Assembly: GCA_038325765.1 (NCBI GenBank)
Contig: JBBQJI010000024.1
Location: forward strand, 38,070 to 102,069
DNA length: 64,000 nt
Source of the DNA: Xiheibacterium sp038325765
GTDB lineage: Bacteria > Myxococcota_A > Polyangia > Nannocystales > Nannocystaceae
Reading direction: 5' to 3'
This document shows positions 32,751 to 41,565 of this stretch, piece by piece (position 1 is the stretch's first letter; each line of letters starts with the position of its first letter). A model generated the notes under the pieces. It did not search any database. It was given only the letters and a program-made list of their open reading frames with translations, and was not told where the DNA came from. The translations under genes and the position numbers were made by a program.

Positions 32751-33680
32751 CTACCAGCGTCGCCGCGGTCGACGGCCATGCATCAACGCCGTGCCCACCC
32801 CGACCCCAGCGCCGATCGCCGAGCCGGCGATCACGTCGCTCGGATAGTGCTTGCCCGCGACGACCCGCAGCGCCGCGGTGGTGCCGGCGGCGAGCAGCCC
32901 GAGCGTCCAGACCAGCGCCACCGCGACCTTTGCCCGCCGCGTCTTCGGGGCATCGAGGGTCAGGATCGTCGCGAGGGAGGTGACGGCGGCGAACGCCGTC
33001 GCGCCGTGCCCCGAGGGGAATGACAGCGAACGATCCGCGCTTCGCAGATCCTCGGCGAGCTCGGCACGATCGCGCGCGGCCACGTCGGCCGCTGCCAGGG
33101 TCGTGTACGGCCGTGGGCGCGCCACCGCGAACTTCATCACGTTGACGAACAAGGTGGTGAGCGCGAGGGCCTCGGCCTCGATCAGCACCGCGGTGCCCCA
33201 CGTCTTCGCGAACGCAGCCGAGCGCCGCGTCGGGGTCGAGCGCGCCGACCAGTGACCGTCCAGCAGCGCGACCAACGGTGCCGCCGCCATCGAGACGCCG
33301 AGCAGCACGTCGCTCGCGGTGGCGGCCCGCGGCGCGTATCGACCCGAGGCGATGGCATCGACGCGGCCGAGCTCCGGTGGGTCGCTGGGCAGCGCCGGCG
33401 CGGCGAGCTGCGGTGCCACCCATCGGGCGAGCACCAGCGCCGGCACCCCTGCGCCCGCGGTGATCGACGCATCGAGTGCCCAGCGCACGCGCACGGGGCC
33501 GAAGGCCGGTACGCGTTCGCTTCGTGATCGTTCGGGGGCGTCGACGTGCGCGGGCCGAGGCGGCGGAGGTGTCTGCGGCGCTCGAACGTCGGTGGCCTCG
33601 GGTGCGGACGCGACCTCGGTGGGACCGTGGTAGTCCCGTGGGCTCGCCAGGGCGAGCGTGAGCAGCCAGTGCGCGATCAA
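32751..33680 (-). CDS. PAP2 superfamily phosphatase
   Basis: 309 residues from a TTG at 33680 that opens a signal-like stretch (LIAHWLLTLALASP). All three PAP2 motifs are visible: KFAVARPRPY, then SLSFPSGHGATAFA, then RVVAGKHYPSDVIAG, giving catalytic Arg, His and Asp. Helices around VLLGVSMAAAPLVALL, VALVWTLGLLAAGTTAAL and the C-terminus make it an integral membrane enzyme. The likely substrate is a lipid phosphate such as undecaprenyl pyrophosphate or phosphatidate. The TTG start overlaps the stop of an upstream frame (TTGA), hinting at coupling. Confidence 0.85.
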   Translation of the reverse strand: MIAHWLLTLALASPRDYHGPTEVASAPEATDVRAPQTPPPPRPAHVDAPERSRSERVPAFGPVRVRWALDASITAGAGVPALVLARWVAPQLAAPALPSDPPELGRVDAIASGRYAPRAATASDVLLGVSMAAAPLVALLDGHWSARSTPTRRSAAFAKTWGTAVLIEAEALALTTLFVNVMKFAVARPRPYTTLAAADVAARDRAELAEDLRSADRSLSFPSGHGATAFAAVTSLATILTLDAPKTRRAKVAVALVWTLGLLAAGTTAALRVVAGKHYPSDVIAGSAIGAGVGVGTALMHGRRPRRRW

Positions 33681-34207
33681 GGGGGCAGCTCCGCGGCCAC
33701 GCAGGGGCCATGCGGCTCGGCTCGGGTCGCGAACATCCGAGGAGCGTAGCAAATACGCGCCCGGTCGTGATGCCGGCGGGCGACCAGGTTTCGCGCGCGG
33801 CCTGCCTTGCACTCGGCCATCGGCGGCGCGCTCGTCCAGGCACCAAGAAGCGGGCCTTTTGCGATCGCGGCAGGCTCGCCCGACCAGCCCAGCGCGAGCG
33901 CGAGCTCGGGCGTCGGCGTGGCCTGCACCCCACCCACGAAGCTCCGGCCCAGACGCAACGCGGCGAGCGCAGCGACGACCGGGGCCTTCGCGAGGTAGCG
34001 CGCGAGGGGAAAAAACGCCAGCGATTGGGCACCGAACTGCACATAGGGCAGGAGATCGCCGGGGCTCAGCTCGGAAGTCGCGCGACGGCACAGCGCGTCG
34101 AGAGGGCCCATCGCAGGCGTGAGAGCAGTGAAACCGACGGCCCAGAGCACACGCGATACAGCGCGACGCGCCCATTTGTCGGCCCCATCGCGCCGTGCCC
34201 GACCCAC
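33677..34207 (-). CDS. possible membrane protein upstream of PAP2, or 19-codon leader frame
   Basis: A 176-codon frame whose stop overlaps the TTG start of PAP2. The middle part is hydrophobic and GC3-biased (RVLWAVGFTALTPAMGPLDA, LLPYVQFGAQSLAFFPLARY, VVAALAALRLGRSFVGG), so it may be a real three-helix protein. Its last 40 codons are Arg-rich and look noncoding. TACGCT at 33743-33748 lies six bases before an in-frame ATG at 33736, which could start a separate 19-codon leader peptide. I cannot decide between the two, so confidence is low. Confidence 0.3.
   Translation of the reverse strand: MGRARRDGADKWARRAVSRVLWAVGFTALTPAMGPLDALCRRATSELSPGDLLPYVQFGAQSLAFFPLARYLAKAPVVAALAALRLGRSFVGGVQATPTPELALALGWSGEPAAIAKGPLLGAWTSAPPMAECKAGRARNLVARRHHDRARICYAPRMFATRAEPHGPCVAAELPP
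33743..33748 (-). promoter_or_regulatory. TACGCT -10-like element before the PAP2 leader frame
   Basis: Hexamer six bases before ATG 33736, which opens a 19-codon frame ending at the PAP2 start. Confidence 0.35.
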
Positions 34208-34264
34208 CCCGGGAGCGCAACGCCGGGCTCGTCCGCGCCTGCACGCATCCTTCGTGCTGGCGAC

Positions 34265-35605
34265 CTACTCGCGATCGGACGGCGGCATTCGCTCGGCGGC
34301 GGGCGTCAGTGGCTCGGCGGGCTCGGAGATCGCAGGGACCACCATGGGCGGGGCCGGGAACTGGGGCGGTGGAGCCTCGGTCTCCGGGGAGAGGTCGTCG
34401 GGGCTCAACTTGGACTTGACCATTGGAAATGCGGCGGCGAAAAGCAGGATCGTCACCACGACCGCAGAGAAGGCGAGCACGGGAAATAGCTCCGTCCCGG
34501 GCACACCCGCGTGATGCGGTAACATCGCGAGCACACCCGCGGCCATGCCACGAGGCAGCGTGATCGTCACCAGCGCCCGGCCGCCCCGAGAGAAGTGGCC
34601 GCCCAGCGTGGCGAGTCTCGTCACCGGGACACGAATCACGAGCAACAACACCGCCATCACGGCACCGATGGCGATCATCGGCAGCGGCGGCCCGAGCATG
34701 GCTCCGATGAACGTGAAGAAGAACGATTTGATGATGAACGCCAACTGCGTGTGAACGTGGCGCACTCCCTGCCCCAACGCAGCGTCGTCTGAGAGGCCGA
34801 ACGCGCTACCGATCGAGCGAGCGTTCCCCACCAGCACAGCCACCGCGAGGATCGCCAGCGCGGCACTGCCCCCCAGCTCGCCGACGACCACGTAAAGGAT
34901 CAGCAACGCACCGAGCAGCGCCGGGTACGCGTACTCACTGCGCTCGAGCATTCGCAGAAACAACAGACTCACGAGGCCGACGAGCGCACCGATGCCCAAC
35001 CCGATCCCGAACGACCGCCCCACCGCCGCCCCGGCGGCCACAGGGTCGGCGGAGCCGGAGACCATGATCTCGATGCACGCCACGGTGACCACGACGCAGA
35101 GCACATCCGTGATCGCAGATTCGAGATTGACGAGATTCGAGATCCGCGGCGCGAGGCGAGCCTTGCTCATCGCCGGCATGATCACGACCGAGCTCGAGCC
35201 TCCGAGGATCGCGCCGAGCGTCACGCCGTGCATCACCGTCCAGCTCGAAGGCAGCAGCTCCATGGAGATGCCCGCCGAGACGACACCGGCGACCACCGCC
35301 ACCGAGCTCACGAACGAGAGCAACGCGAGCAACGTCGCGCGAGGCGCGGCCGTGGTGAGTTCCGAGAGATTCAACCGGCTCCCGCCCTCGAACAGCACGA
35401 TGACGAGTGTGAGCGCCCCGAAGAACGGTGCGACCCCTTCGAGCATGGGGCGCTCGAGCAGACCGGTGACCGGGCCGAGCACCGCGCCCACCGCGATCAA
35501 CCACACGACGTCGGGGACGCTCGTCTTGTCGAACACAATCTCGCCGAGAATACCGACGAGGAAGATGCCCGCTACGGTGAGAAGAAAGAGAGAAACGGGA
35601 TCCAT
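34265..35605 (-). CDS. cation:proton antiporter, CPA1/NhaP type
   Basis: 446 residues with 12 or 13 membrane helices. Helix five region carries NLVNLESAITDVLCVVVTVA, containing the acidic residues expected at the ion site, and FEGGSRLNLSEL and GSSSVVIMPAMSKA are family landmarks around helix three and four. C-terminal TM segments end near FPMVKSKLSPDDLS and a Pro/Glu tail follows. It probably exchanges Na+ or K+ for H+ at the inner membrane. TAGGGT lies 14 bases before the ATG at 35605, outside the leaderless spacing. Standalone gene. Confidence 0.88.
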   Translation of the reverse strand: MDPVSLFLLTVAGIFLVGILGEIVFDKTSVPDVVWLIAVGAVLGPVTGLLERPMLEGVAPFFGALTLVIVLFEGGSRLNLSELTTAAPRATLLALLSFVSSVAVVAGVVSAGISMELLPSSWTVMHGVTLGAILGGSSSVVIMPAMSKARLAPRISNLVNLESAITDVLCVVVTVACIEIMVSGSADPVAAGAAVGRSFGIGLGIGALVGLVSLLFLRMLERSEYAYPALLGALLILYVVVGELGGSAALAILAVAVLVGNARSIGSAFGLSDDAALGQGVRHVHTQLAFIIKSFFFTFIGAMLGPPLPMIAIGAVMAVLLLVIRVPVTRLATLGGHFSRGGRALVTITLPRGMAAGVLAMLPHHAGVPGTELFPVLAFSAVVVTILLFAAAFPMVKSKLSPDDLSPETEAPPPQFPAPPMVVPAISEPAEPLTPAAERMPPSDRE

Positions 35606-35880
35606 GGGATGCGGCGCCGACCCTACACGACGAGCGTGCCCGTCGCGACCGCTCGCGCGCCACGCATGGCATGAGCGGGTGGCATGCCGCGCCATCACGC
35701 CGCAGCGCCACAGACCGACGCCATACAAGCGCGTCTCGTCCGCGCACCGCCCACGTCGGCGCCCAGGACGCTCTCGACGTAGGCGGAGTGCTCGATGGGC
35801 CGCAACCGCGCAGGCTCATCACCTCGATCGGACGCGAATCATCGGCTTGCCGCGACGCTGGGAGATCGCAGGCTGGCGCC

Positions 35881-36168
35881 ATGCAAACCCAGACTCACGA
35901 GACCCACTCCTCTTCCCGCGGCAAGCATCGCGAAGGCAAGGTGGCCGAGGCCATCGAGCAGCAGACCGCGAAGCTGCCCTCCGATCTCTTCCTGTGGACG
36001 GCCGGCGCGGCGATGGCGGCATCGCTCGTCAGCCAGGTCGTCAACATGGGCTCCAAGCGCGCCGCGCCGACGTCCACGTTCATCGGCCAGTGGGTGCCCA
36101 CCTTGCTGCTGCTGGGGCTCTACAACAAGATCGTGAAGCTCCAAGGCTCTCAGCCCGAGGCCGACTGA
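35881..36168 (+). CDS. small conserved two-helix membrane protein
   Basis: 95 residues. After a hydrophilic His/Ser-rich N-terminus (HETHSSSRGKHREGK) comes AEAIEQQTAKLPSDLFLWTA, a first helix GAAMAASLVSQVV, and a second helix FIGQWVPTLLLLGLYNKIVK. The phrases KLPSDLFLW and GQWxPTLLxLGLYNKxVK recur in an unnamed family of small bacterial membrane proteins. Function unknown. It is not preceded by a clear leaderless hexamer. The following 809 bp (36169-36977) hold no gene I can support. Confidence 0.7.
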   Translation: MQTQTHETHSSSRGKHREGKVAEAIEQQTAKLPSDLFLWTAGAAMAASLVSQVVNMGSKRAAPTSTFIGQWVPTLLLLGLYNKIVKLQGSQPEAD

Positions 36169-36220
36169 ACGGATCGACGCAAGAAGGGCCGCGCCGTTCG
36201 CCCCACGACGCCCCACGACA

Positions 36221-36313
36221 TACAAAGACGACGACTCGCGCGACACCGGCCGGGACAAGTCCGCGGACGTCGTGAAGTTCGGCGCGCTCCTCGGCGTGTC
36301 GACGTGGTTCTGA
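36221..36313 (+). other. possible gene fragment in an otherwise empty 809-bp stretch
   Basis: A 30-residue frame KDDDSRDTGRDKSADVVKFG then ALLGVSTWF and stop looks like a C-terminus, but there is no start or upstream domain. The rest of 36169-36977 is Arg-rich in all frames; I see nothing else in it. Confidence 0.2.
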
Positions 36314-36977
36314 CCCGCGTCGAGACGTCTGCGGGAGCGTCACTGCGCCAGGCCGGCAGTCGAAGTGCCACCTCCGGAAGTCCGCAGCTCCCCATCGACT
36401 CCAGGGCACGCGTGGCCCGACGAGCGCGAGCGCGCGTGCGTGTCGGCCCTCGGCGCTCGAGCAAGAGCGCGACGTCGCGGGCTCACGCCCTCCGCGGCGC
36501 CTCGCGCAACCCATAGTTGCGCGCCGACACGGTCCACGGGGGAGCCCCCGGGGAAGCCCCGGGACGAGAGCTGCCAGCGCGACTACCGGGGCCCGAACAC
36601 GTGGAACACGCCACCCCAGAACATGTCGACCTTGCTCGTGCGAGGGCGCGGATGTCGAGCGTCGCGAGCGATTCGCGTGACGGATCCGCGCCCATACATC
36701 GACGTTCGTGAGGCAGTCAGGGCACGCCTGCGCCACACCTGTCGCGAAAGCGCACGGTTTCGCGGCCAACAGCGCGATGATCCCTGAATAGGCGAGGGGC
36801 ATGCGAGCCGCGGCGCAAGCAGCGAACCCTCGCTTTGTGCCGCCGACCCAGGTACGGCGGCGGGGGCGAGACGAAAACGCTCGAAGTCCTCACGTCTGGG
36901 CGCAGCGCAGCCCGCCCCTCGACTGAGCCGCCGTCGCCAGCGACCCAGCGCGACCGCGAGCGGCTGCGCTTGACGGC

Positions 36978-37472
36978 GTGAGCCACTTCGTGTTCAAGGG
37001 GTATCCGGTCCCACGGGCCCCGGACCCGAGTCGTCCGATGAAGCCCGAACTTGCAGAGATCGCGCGCCGAGTGCTCGGGCGAGAGGCCGGCGAGTCAGCC
37101 TCCCCGGAGCGCGTCGCGATCGGTGCCGCGAACGCCTGCGAGCAGCTCACGCAGCACTTCTCGCGACTGATCGGCCGCACCGGCATGCGCCTGCTGTTCG
37201 ATCGCAGCGTGCTGCTCGCGCGCCACGAGTATCCGTGGCTCCCGCGCGGAGCCAACGGGCTCGACGACGACGCCTGCTCCGCGCTCGCCGACGCCCTCGC
37301 GCAACACGACCCGGGCACCGCGACCGCGGCCTTCGTCGCAGTGTGGGCGACCGTCGTCGAGCTCCTCGGACGTTTCATCGGCGACGCGTTAGTCGCACGT
37401 CTGCTGACCGAGCTGTGGCCCGAGATTTCTCACCACGCCCCCTCGTCGGGGCGGACCGAGGATGAACCATGA
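36978..37472 (+). CDS. unknown helical protein coupled to the KaiC-like ATPase
   Basis: 164 residues from GTG 36978, or 144 from the ATG at 37038. Mostly helical (ELAEIARRVLGREAGES, ERVAIGAANACEQLTQHFSR, AFVAVWATVVELLGRFIGDA) and soluble. I recognise no family. Its stop overlaps the ATG of the KaiC-like gene (ATGA), so it should be made together with the ATPase. It may be a KaiC-associated adaptor, by analogy with small proteins beside KaiC homologues in other myxobacteria; that is inference. Confidence 0.65.
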   Translation: MSHFVFKGYPVPRAPDPSRPMKPELAEIARRVLGREAGESASPERVAIGAANACEQLTQHFSRLIGRTGMRLLFDRSVLLARHEYPWLPRGANGLDDDACSALADALAQHDPGTATAAFVAVWATVVELLGRFIGDALVARLLTELWPEISHHAPSSGRTEDEP

Positions 37473-38941
37473 ACCAGCGCGTCGAGATCAAACGACTTCC
37501 GAGCGGAGTTCCCGGCCTCGATGCCGTGCTCGGCGGTGGGCTCCCCGAGTTCTCGTTCAACTTGATCGCCGGCTCCCCGGGCGCGGGCAAGACCACGCTC
37601 GCGCACCAGATCATGTTCGCGAACGCCAGCGCCGAGCGGCCCGCGTTGTTCATCACGATCCTCGGCGAGCCGCCGATCAAGATGCTCCGCTATCAGCAGC
37701 AATACTCGTTCTTCGACACTGCGAAGGTGTCCGAGAGCGTCCGGTTTCTCCACCTCGGCGCCGATGCGCTCGACCGCGGTCTGGAACAGATTCTCGCGGG
37801 AATCGTCGCCGAGGTCGAAGCCACGCGCCCCGCCCTCGTCTTCGTCGATTCGTTCCGTTCGGTCGCCCGTCGCTCGAGCGACGAGATCGAGCTGCAGAGC
37901 TTCGTCCAGCGCTTGAGCCTGCAGCTGACCAGCTGGGAGGCCACCACGTTCCTCATCGGGGAGTACGAAGAGCCGGAGGCCGCCGGCAATCCACTCTTCA
38001 CGATCGCCGACGGGATCCTGTGGCTATCACAGCAGACCAGCCGCAACTCCATCGTCCGTAAGCTGCAGGTGTCGAAGATGCGGGGGCAGGGCCAGGTGCC
38101 GGGCCTGCACACCATGAAGATGTCCGACGACGGGATTCGCATCTATCCGCGTCTCCCGAATCCCCCCGAGCACACCGCCGTCGCGGTCGACCATCGCGAG
38201 CGCCGCAAGACCGGAATCGCAGGTCTCGACCAGATGCTGGCGGGCGGCATCCCGTCGGGTTACTCCGTGATGGTGCTCGGGCCCTCCGGCTCGGGCAAGA
38301 CCGTGCTCACGACGCAGTTCATCCGCGAAGGCATCGAACGCGGCGAGCCGGGCGTGATCGCGGTGTTCGAGAAGCGGCCCGACGAGTATCTCACCACCGC
38401 GCCGGACCATCCGCAGCTGACCCAGCTCGTCTCGTCGGGCATGCTGAAGGTGCTCTACATTCGGCCACTCGATCTCTCGGTCGACGAGACGATGGAAGCG
38501 ATCAGCGCTGCAGTGCGGGAGGTCGGGGCCAAGCGCGTCGCGATCGACTCGCTGTCGGGATTCGAGCTCGCGCTGGCGCCGTCGTTCCGTGACGACTTCC
38601 GCGAGTCACTCTATCGCATGATCGGCGGCCTGGTCGGCCTCGACGTCACGGTGATGATGACCTGCGAGCTGGTCGAGTCGTACACCGAGCTGAGGTTCAG
38701 CCCGCATGGTATCTCGTTCCTGACCGACGGAATCATCCTGCAGCGGTACGTCGAGATCGCCGGGGTGCTACGCAAGCTCCTGCTCGTGGCCAAGATGCGC
38801 GGCATCGATCACAGCAAGGAGCTGCGATTGTACGACATCGGCCCGCACGGCATCGAGGTGGGCGAGGGGCTCGCTGAGTACGAGGGCCTGCTGTCCGGCA
38901 CGCCTCGTCGTATCGGCCATCCGATCGAAGGCGAATCCTAG
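37469..38941 (+). CDS. KaiC-like double-domain RecA-family ATPase
   Basis: 490 residues, two tandem KaiC domains. Domain one has FNLIAGSPGAGKTTLAHQIM (Walker A) and LVFVDSFRSVARRSSDEIE (Walker B region); domain two has SVMVLGPSGSGKTVLTTQFI and VAIDSLSGFELALAPSF. The catalytic Glu-Glu pairs after strand two of true KaiC are weak in domain one (TILGEPP) and present as FEKRP in domain two, so ATPase is likely but circadian autophosphorylation is not implied. Such KaiC homologues accompany PAS or hybrid histidine kinases, as here (the next gene is 34 bp away), and probably work as signalling ATPases. Confidence 0.92.
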   Translation: MNQRVEIKRLPSGVPGLDAVLGGGLPEFSFNLIAGSPGAGKTTLAHQIMFANASAERPALFITILGEPPIKMLRYQQQYSFFDTAKVSESVRFLHLGADALDRGLEQILAGIVAEVEATRPALVFVDSFRSVARRSSDEIELQSFVQRLSLQLTSWEATTFLIGEYEEPEAAGNPLFTIADGILWLSQQTSRNSIVRKLQVSKMRGQGQVPGLHTMKMSDDGIRIYPRLPNPPEHTAVAVDHRERRKTGIAGLDQMLAGGIPSGYSVMVLGPSGSGKTVLTTQFIREGIERGEPGVIAVFEKRPDEYLTTAPDHPQLTQLVSSGMLKVLYIRPLDLSVDETMEAISAAVREVGAKRVAIDSLSGFELALAPSFRDDFRESLYRMIGGLVGLDVTVMMTCELVESYTELRFSPHGISFLTDGIILQRYVEIAGVLRKLLLVAKMRGIDHSKELRLYDIGPHGIEVGEGLAEYEGLLSGTPRRIGHPIEGES

Positions 38942-38975
38942 CGCACCCGCGCTTCGAGGTGGAAGGCGAGCCCAC

Positions 38976-40805
38976 GTGCACGAGCCCCCAGACGATGATC
39001 GCCGCGCACAGACCCTCGACAGTCGAGAGGCTGGCATCTGCGCGCGCGAGGCCAGCGCGGCGGAGCGCGAGCAACGGCTCACCTTTTACGAGCCACTGCT
39101 TCGCCTGCGCGAAGAGGCGTTGTCGGTCCGGCAGCGAACCGGAGGATCCCTGGCGGAGCGAGACGACCTGGTCATGCAGCTCCGCGAAGCCAATGAACAG
39201 CTTGTCTTCGCAGTCGTACGGGCCCAGGAGCTCACCGACGAAGCCACCGCGAGCCGCAACGCCTTCGAAGCCAGCGAGCAGCATTTCCTGATGCTCGCCA
39301 ACATGGTCCCGATGCTCGTATGGTACTGCGACCCCCAGGGTCGGGTGCTCTGGTTCAATCGGCGGTGGTTCGACTACACACTCGGCTCCAACCCTTCACC
39401 GCAAGACCTGCCCGACTGGGAGTGGGCATCGGCGCTCGACCCCGCAGACATGGAGCGCGTGCTCGCGAAGTGGCGGGATACCGTGGCAAGCGTCGCACCC
39501 TGGGAGGATCAATTCCGTTTGCGCCGCCACGATGGGGTGTTGCGGTGGTTCTTGGCTCGGGCGCTGCCGCTGGTGAACAGCGAGGGCCGCATCGTGCGGT
39601 GGTATGTCACGAGCATGGACATCGACGACCAGAAGCTCGCCGAAGCCCAGGCGGACGCGGGCAGCCGGGCCAAGGACGAGTTCCTCGCGCTGCTCGGCCA
39701 TGAGCTGCGCAATCCGTTGGCACCGATCACCATGGCGCTGGAGGTGATGGACGCCGGGCGGCCGGAGGTCGCCGTGCGCGAGCGCGCCATCATCGCTCGG
39801 CAGGTGAACCACTTGATCCGCCTGGTCGACGATCTTCTCGATGTCTCACGGATCACCCGCGGAAAGGTCGAACTCAAGCTCGAGCGCGTGGAGATCGCCA
39901 CGATCGTCGCACGCGCGATCGAGATGGCCGGCCCAGTGCTCGAGCAGAAGAACCACGAGCTGACGATCGAAGTGCCGCCAGTCGGCCTCGCCGTGCTCGG
40001 AGACGCCGACCGCATCGCCCAGGTGTTCGCGAACCTGATCACGAACGCCGCGAAGTACACCGATCCGTGCGGCGCGATCGAGCTCGTGGCGGAGCGTGTA
40101 GGGACGATGATCGCGCTGCGAATTCGCGACAATGGCATCGGGATCTCGGCGCAGATGCTGCCGAGGGTCTTCGAGCTCTTCGCGCAGGAGCGGCAAGGGC
40201 TCGATCGGCCGCAAGGCGGCCTAGGACTCGGGCTGGCGATCGCCAAGAACCTCGTCGAGCTGCACGGTGGCACCACCAGGGCCGAGAGCGACGGTGTCGG
40301 ACGTGGCAGCGTGTTCGTCGTCGAATTGCCGGCGTTCGAGGCGGGTACCGCGGAGGCGCCGGAGCAGCAAGGCGCGGTGACGACCTCGACCCACGCAGGC
40401 GCCCGCTCGGACGCACGCCTGCGGATCCTCGTGGTCGACGACAACGAAGATGCAGCCGAGATGATGGCTTTGGCGTTGATGGGGGCGGGCCACGAGGTCC
40501 GCGTGGCCTCGGACGGCCAAGGCGCACTCGCGATCTCGGAGGGCTTCGCGCCCGAGGTCGCGCTACTGGACATCGGCCTGCCCGGAATGGACGGCTACGA
40601 GCTCGTGCGACGATTGCGTGAGCGCCTCGCCGGCAGCCCCGCGCGATTCATCGCGATCACGGGCTACGGACAAGCCCGCGATCGAGAGCTCTCGCGCGCC
40701 GCGGGCTTCGATCTCCACCTCGTCAAGCCGGTGGGTCTCGCAGAGTTGCAGGGCGCGATCGCGCGCGTCGCGGGGGCCGGCATCGCTCCGACGATCAAGC
40801 GATGA
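38976..40805 (+). CDS. hybrid histidine kinase (PAS-HisKA-HATPase-REC)
   Basis: 609 residues, GTG start. An N-terminal coiled coil (1-95) is followed by a PAS domain (about 100-225, MLANMVPMLVWYCDPQGRVL), HisKA with GHELRNPLAPITMALE, and HATPase with NLITNAAKYT, RDNGIGIS, FELFAQERQ and GGLGLGLAIAKNL. A C-terminal receiver (about 480-600) has VVDDNEDAAEMMA, LLDIGLPGMDG and DLHLVKPV for Asp, Asp, Thr and Lys. There are no membrane helices, so it is a cytoplasmic sensor. It probably works with the KaiC-like ATPase upstream. Confidence 0.94.
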   Translation: MHEPPDDDRRAQTLDSREAGICAREASAAEREQRLTFYEPLLRLREEALSVRQRTGGSLAERDDLVMQLREANEQLVFAVVRAQELTDEATASRNAFEASEQHFLMLANMVPMLVWYCDPQGRVLWFNRRWFDYTLGSNPSPQDLPDWEWASALDPADMERVLAKWRDTVASVAPWEDQFRLRRHDGVLRWFLARALPLVNSEGRIVRWYVTSMDIDDQKLAEAQADAGSRAKDEFLALLGHELRNPLAPITMALEVMDAGRPEVAVRERAIIARQVNHLIRLVDDLLDVSRITRGKVELKLERVEIATIVARAIEMAGPVLEQKNHELTIEVPPVGLAVLGDADRIAQVFANLITNAAKYTDPCGAIELVAERVGTMIALRIRDNGIGISAQMLPRVFELFAQERQGLDRPQGGLGLGLAIAKNLVELHGGTTRAESDGVGRGSVFVVELPAFEAGTAEAPEQQGAVTTSTHAGARSDARLRILVVDDNEDAAEMMALALMGAGHEVRVASDGQGALAISEGFAPEVALLDIGLPGMDGYELVRRLRERLAGSPARFIAITGYGQARDRELSRAAGFDLHLVKPVGLAELQGAIARVAGAGIAPTIKR

Positions 40806-40856
40806 GCGCGCTCCGGGCCCGGTGGACAGACCGTTACCGGCTGCTACGACACATTC

Positions 40857-41534
40857 GTGGCCACGCGCGTACGTCCAACCATGGCGATCCTCGACGACCA
40901 GTTGCCCACGCGGCTGCAGGCGGAGCCCCACGAGCTCGCCGACGTCGACGTGGTGTGGGCCGGCCAATCGGTCGCGGCCCTTGCCGCGGCGTTGCCCGAG
41001 CTCCGACCGCAGGTGCTCGTCTTGCAGCTCGAGCACCTCGGACCGGATCCGATCACACAAGTGGAAGAACTCTCGGCGCTCGCCCACGCCGAGCTGACCA
41101 TCGTGCCCTACGCCTTCGCGCGGCGAGAGGTGCTCAAGAGTCTCAGTCGTGACACGGTGCGGCCGCTGCGTGCTCCCGTGAGCGTGACCGCGCTGCGCAC
41201 GCAGATGACGAGTCTCATCATCCGGTCGCTCATGGACGGTGGCGCGGGCGAGGTGCAGGCGGCCGTGGGCGCCGTACGTCCACCGCGGTACTCGCCGAGC
41301 CAGCTCGCGAAGCTCGAGTCGATGGAGTCGGCCGTGAACTGCGAGTGCCCCCAGCACCTGTCCACCCTCCTCAGCTCGCTGGTGTATTTCGAGGCGTACT
41401 GCAGGGACTGCGAGAGCCGCAACCCCGAAGACGCGAGGGTACATCACATGCTGCTCGAGCGGACCGCTCGCGCCCGCATGCTGCTCGAAGACGGCCTCGA
41501 GCAACTGCTCGAGCACGAGGACGTGCGGGTGTAG
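40857..41534 (+). CDS. unknown protein with Cys motif CECP and CxxC, after the hybrid kinase
   Basis: 225 residues from GTG 40857 (or ATG 40881). The N-terminal half resembles a Rossmann or receiver-like fold (VLVLQLEHLG, then TIVPYAFARREVLKSLSRD). The C-terminal half has NCECPQHLSTLLSSLVYFEA then YCRDCESRNPEDARVHHML, a Cys-Pro-x-His and Cys-x-x-Cys pattern known from the tail of some bacterial regulators. I do not recognise a complete family. It could bind zinc or, less likely, an Fe-S cluster. Near it, TACGAC sits six bases before the GTG. Convergent with the radical SAM gene. Confidence 0.65.
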   Translation: MATRVRPTMAILDDQLPTRLQAEPHELADVDVVWAGQSVAALAAALPELRPQVLVLQLEHLGPDPITQVEELSALAHAELTIVPYAFARREVLKSLSRDTVRPLRAPVSVTALRTQMTSLIIRSLMDGGAGEVQAAVGAVRPPRYSPSQLAKLESMESAVNCECPQHLSTLLSSLVYFEAYCRDCESRNPEDARVHHMLLERTARARMLLEDGLEQLLEHEDVRV

Positions 41535-41565
41535 CGAGGCGGCAGTGGTCGGGACGCGATCGGCG

